The translations under genes were made by a program, and so were the position numbers. Under the pieces are notes generated by a model. That model searched no databases. It worked only from the letters and a program-made list of their open reading frames with translations, and was not told the DNA's origin. Of a DNA stretch of 64,000 nucleotides, positions 18,769-27,038 are shown one piece after another. Origin of the DNA: G963668435 sp963668435 (GTDB taxonomy: Bacteria; Latescibacterota; Latescibacteria; Latescibacterales; Latescibacteraceae). The stretch lies in contig CAXXSC010000005.1 of assembly GCA_963668435.2 (NCBI GenBank), positions 349,120 to 413,119 on the forward strand, written 5' to 3'. Position 1 is the stretch's first letter; the number at the start of each line of letters is the position of its first letter.

Positions 18769-19092
18769 ATGTCTAAGGAAATCGATGTTACCGATGCAAC
18801 ATTCCAGTCCGAGGTTCTCGACAGCGACATCCCGGTCCTGGTGGATTTCTGGGCCACCTGGTGCCCCCCCTGCAAAATGATCGCCCCTTTCCTCGAGGCT
18901 ATGAGCGAGGAATATGACGGCAAGGCGAAAATCTGCAAGGTCAATGTTGATGAAAACCAGAAAACAGCCGCGCAGTATGGTGTCCGCAGCATCCCGACAC
19001 TTCTCTATATCAAGGGCGGTGAGATCAAGGACCAGGTGGTCGGAGCACTGCCGAAAGAACAGCTCTCGGCCCGTCTCGACGCTATTCTGTAA
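18769..19092 (+). CDS. trxA: thioredoxin
   Basis: The 107-residue protein has the thioredoxin fold with VLVDFWATWCPPCKM, so the active site is CPPC rather than the usual CGPC, and the conserved cis-proline segment SIPTLLYIKGG. It reduces protein disulfides and is recharged by thioredoxin reductase, whose gene follows after 69 bp. The extra proline is expected to change the redox potential relative to CGPC; that is an inference from studies on thioredoxin variants. GGGAGACAATC lies upstream of the ATG. Confidence 0.95.
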   Translation: MSKEIDVTDATFQSEVLDSDIPVLVDFWATWCPPCKMIAPFLEAMSEEYDGKAKICKVNVDENQKTAAQYGVRSIPTLLYIKGGEIKDQVVGALPKEQLSARLDAIL

Positions 19093-19161
19093 GCCGGAAC
19101 ACCCTTGCTCCGGGAACAACCGGTGCATCTTTTTCACACCGTCTGCCGGAAGGAACACGTG

Positions 19162-20088
19162 ATGGAGAATAAAATCTACGATACTGTAATTATCGGTGCG
19201 GGAGCGGCTGGCCTTACCGCCGGTATCTACACAAGCCGCGCCAACATGGACAGTCTCATGCTGGAGAAATTCGTGCCCGGAGGACAGGCCGCGCTGACCG
19301 CGTTCGTGGAAAACTTTCCCGGTTTTCCCGATGGCGTTTCCGGATACGAACTGATGGACAGCATGCGCCGTCAGGCGGTTAAATTTGGCCTCGAGTCCCA
19401 GACTCTCGATGTCAAATTCATCAACCGGCACAACAATATTTTCTGTATCGGCACCAACGCCTGCGAGATCAACACAAAGACTATCATTGTCTGCACCGGC
19501 GTCCGCCCGAGGAAACTGGATGTTCCGGGTGAGACCGAGCTTTTCGGCAAGGGAATTTCCACCTGTGCTACCTGCGACGGCGCTTTTTACCGCGACATGG
19601 AGGTTGCCGTGATCGGCGGCGGAGATTCGGCGATAGAGGAGGGCCTCTATCTGACCCGTTTCGCATCGAAAGTGCATATTATCCATCGCCGCGACAAGTT
19701 CCGCGCACTAGCGCCTTTCGTGGAAAAAGCCCGTCAGGATCCCAAGGTCGTTTTCCATATGGATTCAGTCGTAACCTCGGTCAACGGCACGAACGGTGTG
19801 GAAAGCGTTACCCTGAAAAATGTCAAGACCGGCGAGGAATCACCCCTACCCTGCGCGGGTGTGTTCCTGTATATCGGCCTGATCCCCAACACCGAGATGT
19901 TCCAGGGCTTTCTCGATCTGGATAAAGGCGGTTTCATCAAGGTTGATGAAAAACTCGAGACCTCGGTCAAGGGCATATTTGCGGCGGGTGATGTCAGGGT
20001 GACACCGCTGAGGCAGATTGTAACCGCGGCGTCCGACGGCGCAATTGCGGCTTATTCCTCAGGCAAACATCTCGAAATGATCGAATAA
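19162..20088 (+). CDS. trxB: thioredoxin-disulfide reductase
   Basis: The start at 19162 is chosen because GGAAGGA lies 8 bases upstream and the FAD-binding GAGAAGLTAGIY follows at the usual distance; a longer frame starts at 19105. The 308-residue flavoprotein carries the redox-active CATC (GISTCATCDGAFY), the NAD(P)H-binding GGGDSAIEEG with HRRDKFRA, and the C-terminal FAD motif GIFAAGDV. It transfers electrons from NAD(P)H to thioredoxin; the neighbouring trxA is the expected partner. The HRRDKFRA basic residues favour NADPH. Confidence 0.95.
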   Translation: MENKIYDTVIIGAGAAGLTAGIYTSRANMDSLMLEKFVPGGQAALTAFVENFPGFPDGVSGYELMDSMRRQAVKFGLESQTLDVKFINRHNNIFCIGTNACEINTKTIIVCTGVRPRKLDVPGETELFGKGISTCATCDGAFYRDMEVAVIGGGDSAIEEGLYLTRFASKVHIIHRRDKFRALAPFVEKARQDPKVVFHMDSVVTSVNGTNGVESVTLKNVKTGEESPLPCAGVFLYIGLIPNTEMFQGFLDLDKGGFIKVDEKLETSVKGIFAAGDVRVTPLRQIVTAASDGAIAAYSSGKHLEMIE

Positions 20089-20111
20089 GGGCTGATAGCC
20101 CCTTGTTTTTC

Positions 20112-20142
20112 AGCCGTGCACTCTCACAGTGTACGGCTTTTA
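20112..20142 (+). terminator. intrinsic terminator after trxB
   Basis: AGCCGTGCACT, loop CTCAC, AGTGTACGGCT and TTTA. A second smaller stem (AGGGCTGATAGCCCCT, then TTGTTTTT) lies just upstream at about 20090-20110. Confidence 0.6.
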
Positions 20143-20159
20143 TATTCAAAACACACGAG

Positions 20160-20510
20160 AATTACTTTCCGGTAAAAAGACCGGCTGTGATTTTTCAGAA
20201 GCGGCAACAGAGTTTCAATCTGCACACATCTTGCAGACTATAAAGTATCCGCCGATGCTGATCCTGCAATCCAGCGTAAGGCGGCGCAGCGTCTGACAGC
20301 GGAACAAATGGCACATTCACATCAGACTTAAAAGGGGCCGCCGCCCCCTTTCGGACTGCCCCGGTCACAATCATCGGGACTGTCCGAAGGACTGTTCCGG
20401 TTATTCTGACAGCATCGCTGCTTGCGTTGAATTCACTAATGACGCCCAACTCAGCGTTTGCAGAGACTTTCACAGCCATCAGGCTCAAGCTTAACCGGAC
20501 ACGACCACAC
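20160..20510. repeat. long intergenic element, copy 1
   Basis: The 440-bp gap between trxB and the YaiI gene holds a non-coding element that aligns with 52880-53210. Shared pieces in the same order include AAAAGGGGCC..CCCCCTTTCGG, a GGGACTGTCC..GGACTGTTCC hairpin, and a distal segment CAGCCATCAGGCTCAAGCTT. The 5' part (CCGGCTGTGATTTTTCAG) resembles 52588-52610. Confidence 0.65.
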
Positions 20511-20532
20511 TCGTTTAAAGAAAGTCATTTCC

Positions 20533-20994
20533 ATGCATATATGGGTCGATGCCGATGCCTGCCCGAAAGTCATCAAAGACATCCTATACCGTGCTGTAAA
20601 ACGTGTGCAGGCATCCATGACACTGGTGGCGAACCAGCCGTTGAGGGTGCCGTCTTCGCCTCTCATCGACACGTTGCTCGCCAATGACAGTCTCGATGCC
20701 GCGGACAATGAAATTGTCGAAAGTGTCAAACCCGGCGACCTCGTGATCACCGCCGATATCCCCTGTGCGGCGAACGCCATCGAAAAAGGCGCGTTTGCAC
20801 TCGATCCACGCGGTACATTCCACACGAAAGACAGCATCCGCGAACGTCTCAGCATCCGCAATTTCATGGAAGAACTCCGTCGCGGCGGTGTCGAGACAGG
20901 GGGACCGCCGCCACTTGGCAAAAACGACCGCCAGGAATTCGCCAACAGCCTCGACCGCTTCCTCGCGAAACATTTCAACGGCAAGAAACGTTAA
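20533..20994 (+). CDS. YaiI/YqxD family protein (UPF0178)
   Basis: The 153-residue protein begins MHIWVDADACPKVIKDIL, the hallmark start of the DUF188/YaiI family, followed by VKPGDLVITADIPCA and GRTFHTKDSIRERL-like text (PRGTFHTKDSIRERLSI). The family is PIN-domain related and its function is not established. The start at 20533 is used because the hallmark begins at that Met; the frame extends 25 codons upstream into the repeated intergenic element. The RBS is weak (AAAGAAAG). Confidence 0.85.
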   Translation: MHIWVDADACPKVIKDILYRAVKRVQASMTLVANQPLRVPSSPLIDTLLANDSLDAADNEIVESVKPGDLVITADIPCAANAIEKGAFALDPRGTFHTKDSIRERLSIRNFMEELRRGGVETGGPPPLGKNDRQEFANSLDRFLAKHFNGKKR

Positions 20995-21044
20995 AATGAA
21001 ACAGGGATAACTAACAGAGAAGAAAATCAGGAGGAAAGCGCCCC

Positions 21045-21563
21045 ATGAGAAAACTCATATACCTTGCGATCCTTCTTTTCACCGGCTGCACGGGGCTACC
21101 CGAGGGCATCGAGCCGGTGGGAAATTTTGATGCCGGACGTTATCTCGGAACATGGTACGAAATCGCCCGTTTCGATCACCGTTTTGAACGCGGCCTTTCC
21201 AATGTCAGCGCCGAATACAGTTTACGTGATGATGGCGGAATACGGGTGATGAACCGTGGATTCGATGCTGAAAAAGAGGAGTGGCAAAGCGCCGAGGGGA
21301 AAGCGTTTTTTGTCGGAGACAGAAGCACCGGGCATCTGAAAGTCTCATTTTTCGGCCCGTTTTATGCCTCATATGTGGTCATCGCACTCGATCATGACAA
21401 CTACCAATGGGCAATGGTCACAAGCTCGAAACGGTCATACCTCTGGATACTCTCCCGCACACCGGAATTACCGCAGGACATCCTCGAACAGCTGCTTGCA
21501 AAAGCGCAATCACTCGGCTTTGAAACGGACAAGCTGATATATGTCGGGCATGAGGAACGCTGA
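21045..21563 (+). CDS. blc: bacterial lipocalin, lipoprotein
   Basis: The 172 residues contain a lipoprotein signal (LLFTGCTG), the lipocalin GxW motif in YLGTWYEIARFDHRFERGL, SAEYSLRDDGGIRVMNRGF and the closing YLWILSRTPELP. Blc-type lipocalins are outer-membrane lipoproteins that bind lysophospholipids or fatty acids. The start has a strong RBS (AGGAGGAAAG). It is convergent, with a 20-bp gap, with a methyltransferase gene. Confidence 0.9.
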   Translation: MRKLIYLAILLFTGCTGLPEGIEPVGNFDAGRYLGTWYEIARFDHRFERGLSNVSAEYSLRDDGGIRVMNRGFDAEKEEWQSAEGKAFFVGDRSTGHLKVSFFGPFYASYVVIALDHDNYQWAMVTSSKRSYLWILSRTPELPQDILEQLLAKAQSLGFETDKLIYVGHEER

Positions 21564-21583
21564 TAAGGAGACCGATAGTTTTT

Positions 21584-22510
21584 CTAACGAGCCTGTTTAC
21601 CCTTGAAAAGCTTGAAACCGGCAAATTTCATGAAACCGGTGACATGGAAAAAAGGATTTCGGGAGACAGCCCGGGCATGAGCGCCGACTTTCGGATGGGC
21701 GACAGCGGTAAGACACTGGATCATATTGTATGTATAAGGCAGCAGACGGATTGCGATATCACTGCAGTACCAGCCGGCCCTGTCGAGAGTCATGAGCAAT
21801 GTATTGCGGTTGAAATAATTGACATGCCAGAGCGCACCCGGACGTCGCGTGAGAAAACGCTGCCAGTACTCGAACGGCATTTCGAGATAGAGAGTGCCGT
21901 CGTCTGAGATGCAGTTTCTCAGCACGGCCAGCGAATCCACAGGCTCCGTCTCGTGCTCGAGAACATGGGTGTGAAGGATATAGTCATACTTCTTGGAGCC
22001 GTCGAGAGTTGTCACTTGCGTCAGCTCTTCACCGGCAAGGTCGGAAACGCCGAAATTGAAAACACAGCGCTCCGTTCCCGCAAGCTTTTCCGACATGAGA
22101 TTGTCACCTTTTCCGCCACCGTAATCAAGAATACTCGCGGCCTTAGCGTCCAATATCTGCCGGGCATAACGTTCCCGTCGTTCAATAGTATTCTTCCTGC
22201 CAAGCTCGGAATTCCACAGGTCATCCGGCATTTTCCCGGCCTTTTCCGCAATCTCGGCATAGGGAACATTCTCAAGATTATATATCCTGTCAAGCTCATC
22301 GTTGTCGTAGGTCGGATTCTGAAAAAGGAACGAACACGAAGAACAGATGCCTATCGAGCGGTCCAACCTGTCAAGCTGCAGTTTCCGGAGCAGAAGCTGG
22401 TTTTCGGCTTCTTTCATGTTCGCCGGGGAATCAGCCGACTCTATCGATATCGTTCCCCATGTGCGGATATCTTTCTTTCCGCAGACAGGGCAGGTTGCGA
22501 GTAATTTCAT
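21584..22510 (-). CDS. class I SAM-dependent methyltransferase with zinc-binding N-terminus
   Basis: Start at 22510 (MKLLATCPVCG) is preferred; the frame extends 41 codons upstream across a palindrome without RBS. Two CxxC pairs (CPVCGKK near residue 8, CSSCSFLF near 65) suggest a zinc knuckle, and ILDYGGGKGDN at about 130 is the SAM-binding motif I. The region with HTHVLEHETEPVDSLAVL and LYLEMPFEYW is typical of the Methyltransf_23 type found in surface-polysaccharide and natural product loci. Substrate is unknown. It is followed on the same strand order by the symporter gene upstream at 22664-24085. Confidence 0.75.
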   Translation of the reverse strand: MKLLATCPVCGKKDIRTWGTISIESADSPANMKEAENQLLLRKLQLDRLDRSIGICSSCSFLFQNPTYDNDELDRIYNLENVPYAEIAEKAGKMPDDLWNSELGRKNTIERRERYARQILDAKAASILDYGGGKGDNLMSEKLAGTERCVFNFGVSDLAGEELTQVTTLDGSKKYDYILHTHVLEHETEPVDSLAVLRNCISDDGTLYLEMPFEYWQRFLTRRPGALWHVNYFNRNTLLMTLDRAGWYCSDIAIRLLPYTYNMIQCLTAVAHPKVGAHARAVSRNPFFHVTGFMKFAGFKLFKGKQAR

Positions 22511-22607
22511 GACTATCCTATCAAAATGAGCTGCCGTTGATGCAGAGTGAAGCGAATCATCTCTGTAATGAGTATGGCGAATACTGTCTGAATGGGCAAG
22601 CATTTTT

Positions 22608-22629
22608 ATGTGCCGCCATGGCGGCACAT
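22608..22629. repeat. 22-bp perfect palindrome
   Basis: ATGTGCCGCCA followed by its exact reverse complement TGGCGGCACAT. It lies between the symporter gene and the methyltransferase gene, with TTTTT on its left side; on the minus strand, the transcribed one, an A run follows instead of T, so it is not a clear terminator. Confidence 0.6.
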
Positions 22630-22663
22630 GCATACGGAGGGCGAAAATGGAGGCAGTATCAGC

Positions 22664-24085
22664 CTATCTTTCCGGCCTGAAACCCTGAATTACATGCACC
22701 GCAGCTGTCAGAACTGCCGACACGCTGAAACTGATCAGGAAATGCAGGGTGTAACGCTGGACGAAGAAAGTAACGATCCCACCGCTTAGTATGCCGAGAA
22801 GCGCCGGGAAAGCCCGCGGCTTTTTTACGAGCGTGCAGTAAAGGACAACCGGCCCGAGTGAGGCTCCGAGCCCGAAAAATGCGTAGAGCACAAATCTGAA
22901 CACCATCTGCGACTCACGGACTGCGAACCATGTGGCGATCACCGCCAGTACCGCGATTGTCAGACGGGTCACACGGAGTTCATGTTTCGGCTGGGGCAGG
23001 CGAAGCGCGGCCCTGATATCACGAATGACAGTGCTCGAGGCCGCGATCAGCTGTGAATCGGCGGTCGAGGAGATCGCCGCGGTTATCGCCGCCAGCGTGA
23101 GCCCCGCAAGTATTCCCGGCATGAACTCCACCGCAAGCACCGGAAGCGCGGTCTCGGGATCGTCCGAAATGGCGGTGATATGCTCGAAACCGGCGCGGGC
23201 GGCAAGCCCCAGGACAATCGCCCCCGTATAGACAATAACCAGCCACGCCATCGCAATCAGCGGCGCCTGCCTGAGTGTCTGCTTATCCTTCGTTGCCATG
23301 AGCCGCGATATACCGTGGGGCTGTCCCGGATAGCCGACACCGATCATAAGCCAGGGAACAATGACCATCAGCGCCCCGCCGAAACCTTTCGAACTGCCGG
23401 TGAAACTCATAAGTGCCGGGTCTTTCGCGGCAAGGGCCTCGAACATGGCAGCGGGCCCGCCGACCCTGTAAACAACGACAGCTGGCAGAAGCAGCAGCGC
23501 GAACACCATCATTACAGCCTGAAGGTTATCGGTCCATGACACGGCCCTGAACCCGCCGAGAACAGCGTAGAATACGATCAATGTCACCGCGGTATACACC
23601 GCCGCCGAATACGAGAGCGGAAACTGCGAGGACAGCGCTTTTCCCGCCGCGCAGAACTGTGCCGACACATAGGTCAGCAGGAAAATGATGGCGAACAGCG
23701 AGGCCGCCCCCGCCGCCAGACGTGACAGCGCTCCGCCGCCGGTGGTAAGCGAAATGTACTCGGGAACGGTCACCGCGCCGAGACGTTCGCTCTTTTCGCG
23801 GAGTTTTGGCGCGAGAAGCCACCAGTTAAGAGCATAGCCGAGGATGCCCGCCGGGATCATCCAGAAAGAGCTGATCCCCTGGCTGTACCCCATACCAACC
23901 ATGCCGAGCAGGACAAATCCGCTCTCGGTCGAGGCAGAGGTCGAAAGCGCCGAGGTCCAGGTGCCGTGCTCACGGGCTCCGAGATGGATTTCCTCGCCGG
24001 TCTGCTGCGGTTCCCAGGTGGCACGTATACCGATATACAGCACAGCGACTGAATAAACAACAAATGCGATAATAGTCGAGATCAT
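22664..24085 (-). CDS. sodium:solute symporter (SSS family)
   Basis: The 473-residue protein is strongly hydrophobic with about 12-13 membrane segments. SSS-family features include the first-helix region with GIRATWEPQQTGEE, the segment SALSTSASTESGFVLLGMVGMGYSQG and VLGGFRAVSWTDNLQAVMM, which is the family signature around helix 5. Substrates in this family include proline, pantothenate, sugars and carboxylates; I cannot decide which. A perfect 11-bp hairpin (24102-24133) lies in its 5' leader. Confidence 0.85.
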   Translation of the reverse strand: MISTIIAFVVYSVAVLYIGIRATWEPQQTGEEIHLGAREHGTWTSALSTSASTESGFVLLGMVGMGYSQGISSFWMIPAGILGYALNWWLLAPKLREKSERLGAVTVPEYISLTTGGGALSRLAAGAASLFAIIFLLTYVSAQFCAAGKALSSQFPLSYSAAVYTAVTLIVFYAVLGGFRAVSWTDNLQAVMMVFALLLLPAVVVYRVGGPAAMFEALAAKDPALMSFTGSSKGFGGALMVIVPWLMIGVGYPGQPHGISRLMATKDKQTLRQAPLIAMAWLVIVYTGAIVLGLAARAGFEHITAISDDPETALPVLAVEFMPGILAGLTLAAITAAISSTADSQLIAASSTVIRDIRAALRLPQPKHELRVTRLTIAVLAVIATWFAVRESQMVFRFVLYAFFGLGASLGPVVLYCTLVKKPRAFPALLGILSGGIVTFFVQRYTLHFLISFSVSAVLTAAVHVIQGFRPER

Positions 24086-24101
24086 AGGGGCCTGTTAACA
24101 C

Positions 24102-24133
24102 AATGTTCTCCGTCCCACAAGCCGGAGAACATT
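24102..24133. other. perfect 11-bp hairpin between pfk and symporter genes
   Basis: AATGTTCTCCG, 10-nt loop, CGGAGAACATT. It lies 17 bp upstream of the symporter start, in the 5' leader of that gene or the 3' region of the upstream pfk gene. No T run follows on the minus strand. Confidence 0.55.
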
Positions 24134-24293
24134 ATGCATTTCCTTATTTCAAAATTATTGTAACGCGAAACACTTTCACGAAAATTTCGCCGCAATCTCC
24201 GCCATAGACGGCAGTTTATACATCGAGACCGTACGTTCCAATGCATTTATCACTGTCAGCCGACACCATTTAACAGCAGAGTAATCGCACAAC

Positions 24294-25658
24294 TCAGTTC
24301 TTCATCGAGAACGGCTGGCCGGTGCTTTCAAGGACCGAGAACCATTCCGTTCCGGCGGGATCGATCTGTTTACGTTTCGAGATGACCGCTGAGATCGGCA
24401 CATGGGTGAACTTGTTGTTCCAGAGGGAGACAACCATTTTCGTCCGTCCGCTCATGGCAGCATGTACAGCGTTGTGGGCGAGTTGGGCGCAGTAAATGCT
24501 GTCAACAGCATTGGCAGGCGAGGAGCGGATAACATAGCTCGGATCGATATACTTTACTGTCGCCGCGTTCCAGCCAGTGCTTAGTTCATTGCTTATGCGG
24601 TCCCTGAGATAGACACCGATGTCACCAAGAATGACATTGCCGGAAGCGTCCACCGTTTTCGACTTTTCGTCCTTAGCGAGAAGGTCCTGTCCCGCGCCCT
24701 CGGCAACAACCACGAGGGCATGCTTGCGCTCCTCGAGACGTTTTTCGAGAATGGCGAGGAAACCGTTGGGCCCGTCCATATCGAAGGGCACCTCGGGGAT
24801 AAGCACATAGTTCGCATCACCGTTGGCGACCGCGGCCATGGCGGCGATGAATCCCGAGTGACGGCCCATCAGTTTGACAACCGCGACACCGTTGAAAGCG
24901 CCGCGCGCCTCTTCGTGTCCGGTCTGAAGAACATTTTTCGCAATCGAGACAGCAGTATTGAATCCGAAAGAACGTTCGACATAACTGATATCGTTATCAA
25001 TGGTTTTCGGGATGCCGATTATGCTGATTTCGAGCTTGCGGCGTTCTATCTCGTCGGCAATGGCCAAGGCGCCGTGCTGGGTGCCGTCACCGCCGATGGT
25101 GAACAGTATCCTGATGCGCTCACGCTCGAGAAAATCGACAACCTCCGACGGTTCCTGGGGTCCGCGCGATGAGCCGAGGAAAGTCCCTCCCTCACGATGG
25201 ATGTTCTCGACCATTTCGGGCTTGATGCTCAATGGCGGGATGCCAACACGGGGAACAAGCCCCTGGAAACCGTAGCGGATACCGATGACCTCGCGCACAT
25301 GGTAACGGTAATGAAGCTCGTTGAACAACGCCCTGATGACATCGTTAATGCCCGGACAGAGTCCGCCGCAGGTCACTATCGCCGCACGTACCTCGGAGGG
25401 ATCGAAAAAAATATTCTCTCGGGGACCGGCGATTTCCATTGAGGAGGGCTCTGTGCCGCGCTCCAGACAGGCTTTTGCCTGCTTAAGGCATGGATCGTAG
25501 AGAACACGCTCGTCATCGCCGATGAAATGCTTGGGAGCAGCCTCGTCGCCGAACTGTTTACTGAGCGGTGTTTTCATTGTCGCTTCACCAAGCCGTTCGA
25601 TTGTAAAATCCAAGGCACAGCTTTCAGGGCCGTTCAGATTATCATTTGTATTCATCAT
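24294..25658 (-). CDS. pfkA: 6-phosphofructokinase (plant/clade X type)
   Basis: The 454-residue enzyme phosphorylates fructose 6-phosphate. It has VTCGGLCPGINDVIRALF, the nucleotide/PPi motif FTIGGDGTQHG, PKTIDNDI and MGRHSGF. The GGDGT form with Gly where PPi enzymes have Asp predicts ATP use, while the Lys in PKTIDND occurs in both PPi and clade-X ATP enzymes. The N-terminal 90 residues are an extension common to this longer clade. GGGGAA lies 8 bases before the ATGATG. ATP versus PPi preference is the main uncertainty. Confidence 0.9.
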   Translation of the reverse strand: MMNTNDNLNGPESCALDFTIERLGEATMKTPLSKQFGDEAAPKHFIGDDERVLYDPCLKQAKACLERGTEPSSMEIAGPRENIFFDPSEVRAAIVTCGGLCPGINDVIRALFNELHYRYHVREVIGIRYGFQGLVPRVGIPPLSIKPEMVENIHREGGTFLGSSRGPQEPSEVVDFLERERIRILFTIGGDGTQHGALAIADEIERRKLEISIIGIPKTIDNDISYVERSFGFNTAVSIAKNVLQTGHEEARGAFNGVAVVKLMGRHSGFIAAMAAVANGDANYVLIPEVPFDMDGPNGFLAILEKRLEERKHALVVVAEGAGQDLLAKDEKSKTVDASGNVILGDIGVYLRDRISNELSTGWNAATVKYIDPSYVIRSSPANAVDSIYCAQLAHNAVHAAMSGRTKMVVSLWNNKFTHVPISAVISKRKQIDPAGTEWFSVLESTGQPFSMKN

Positions 25659-25699
25659 ACCATATTCCCCGTTATCAGGTTTGCATTATTACCTTATAT

Positions 25700-25727
25700 A
25701 GGATAATACGTCATAAAACACTGTCAA
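25700..25727 (-). promoter_or_regulatory. candidate promoter of pfk gene
   Basis: On the minus strand TTGACA (25727-25722), 16-bp spacer, TATCCT (25705-25700), with TATATAAGG just beyond. The -35 is perfect, the -10 is weak. Confidence 0.4.
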
Positions 25728-26109
25728 GGTGAAATGAAAAATGCCTCTTGTATAATAGCCCGCAAGACGGTGTGGAAGGAAGGAAAAAATTATTCTGAAA
25801 CAAAGTAACAATTGTATACACTTTCCTCTTGACAATCATTGCCTCATGTTGATACTTATATAATGAAATTATCAAGTTGCTGTTTTCGGAAGCCTTTGCG
25901 CGCCAACATTGTATAATAGGTAAATAGTAATTTACTAAGATGAATTTTTCTTATTTTCTTGTTTGCGTTCGCTGTGAATTTTACCTATCTTCCGAAATGT
26001 GAGTTCTGTCCGCTTTTCACGATTCCCCGGATTCCCGCGGCAAGGATTAAGAATCGAAGAAAAACGAACAATCGAGAGAGAACCATAAGAGCTTTTTCGT
26101 CATTTCTCG
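25728..26109. other. AT-rich intergenic region upstream of hydrogenase operon
   Basis: This stretch has no gene I can support. It contains two copies of TTGTATAATAG (about 25748 and 25909), a TAGTAATTTACTA palindrome at 25925-25937 and several TATAAT-like hexamers without well-placed -35 boxes. It probably holds the hydrogenase promoter, which I could not fix. Confidence 0.4.
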
Positions 26110-26127
26110 TTGTGAATTTATTCACAA
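26110..26127. promoter_or_regulatory. Rex operator
   Basis: TTGTGAATTTATTCACAA is a full match to the Rex consensus TTGTGAA-N4-TTCACAA, a perfect palindrome apart from the central four bases. It lies 24 bp before the start codon of the first gene of the hydrogenase operon. Rex binds when NADH is low and is released when NADH rises, which fits control of an NADH-oxidising hydrogenase. Confidence 0.85.
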
Positions 26128-26151
26128 TAACCACCATGAAGGAGGTACTAC

Positions 26152-26532
26152 GTGAGAACGATTGTCCTCGTGGACGACGATCCCGACATTCAGGAATCGA
26201 TCAAGATGGTTCTGGAAAACGCCGGGTACGCTTTCAAGGGTGCAACAGACAGAAACAGCGGTATGGAGTTGATCGAGAGCGAAACGCCAGATCTCATCAT
26301 TCTCGATGTCATGATGGAACAGCCTGACGACGGTATTGTCATGGCGCAGGACCTTCGCGCCAAGGGAATCAAGACGCCGATCATCATGCTGACCTCCATC
26401 AGCAGCGTCACCGGCATGAAGTACGGAAAGGACAGCGATGTCGTTGCTGTCGACGATTTCGAGGAGAAACCCATTTCTCCTGAAAAACTGCTGGAAAAAG
26501 TGAAAACTTTCCTTGCCGGGGGGGGTAAATAA
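26152..26532 (+). CDS. stand-alone response-regulator receiver domain
   Basis: The 126-residue protein is a single receiver domain: acidic DDDPD near residue 8-12, the likely phosphoacceptor Asp in LIILDVMME at about 53, MLTSIS for the switch Thr/Ser, and the Lys in EEKPISPEKLL. It has no output domain. The start is a GTG with an excellent RBS (AAGGAGGT). The stop is directly followed by hydC (overlap of one base), and the gene lies between the Rex site and the hydrogenase genes, so it is cotranscribed. A role in regulating or docking to the hydrogenase is only inferred from position. Confidence 0.85.
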   Translation: MRTIVLVDDDPDIQESIKMVLENAGYAFKGATDRNSGMELIESETPDLIILDVMMEQPDDGIVMAQDLRAKGIKTPIIMLTSISSVTGMKYGKDSDVVAVDDFEEKPISPEKLLEKVKTFLAGGGK

Positions 26533-27038
26533 TGCTGCAGACAGAACGTCAGGCCCTCGGGGAAGAAATCATCGCAATCGCGAAAGAGTACGATAATTCG
26601 CGTGCCGGTCTGCTTCCCATTCTTCAGGCCATACAGGAAAAGTACAATCATATTTCCGATTTCGCCATGCAGGAAATCGCCAACCTTCTCGACATTCATC
26701 CAGTCGAGGTCTATGGTGTCGTGTCTTTCTACTCCTTCCTCAGGACGGAATCGACCGGTAAATTCGTCATCAGGCTCTGCCAGACTATCTCCTGCAACAT
26801 GGCAGGCAAGAAAAATGTCGCCCGTCAGCTCGAAAACGAACTTGGCATCAAGTTTGGCGAGACCACGCCGGACGGCCATTTCACACTCGAGTATGTCAAC
26901 TGTCTCGGACTCTGCGACCAGGGTCCCGCGATGCTTGTCAACGATGTTGCCTATACGCAGGTGACGCCTGAGATGGTCCGCAAGATCATCCAGGGCTGCA
27001 AGCGTGCGTTCACCGCTTACGCGCAGGAGGGCAAATAA
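26532..27038 (+). CDS. hydC: [FeFe]-hydrogenase subunit gamma, NuoE-like
   Basis: The 168-residue protein is a NuoE/thioredoxin-like [2Fe-2S] subunit with ligands in RLCQTISCNMAG (C-x4-C) and VNCLGLCDQGP (C-x3-C). The N-terminal helical part (LPILQAIQEKYNHI) is typical. It passes electrons between the flavin subunit and the rest of the complex. The start overlaps the stop of the receiver gene by one base, and the stop overlaps hydB similarly. The organisation matches HydABC/HndABCD complexes. Confidence 0.9.
   Translation: MLQTERQALGEEIIAIAKEYDNSRAGLLPILQAIQEKYNHISDFAMQEIANLLDIHPVEVYGVVSFYSFLRTESTGKFVIRLCQTISCNMAGKKNVARQLENELGIKFGETTPDGHFTLEYVNCLGLCDQGPAMLVNDVAYTQVTPEMVRKIIQGCKRAFTAYAQEGK

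Noticed and set aside
25834..25860. Hydrogenase promoter TTGACA..TATAAT at 25834
   Set aside because: The spacer between the two hexamers is 24 bp, too long for sigma-70.
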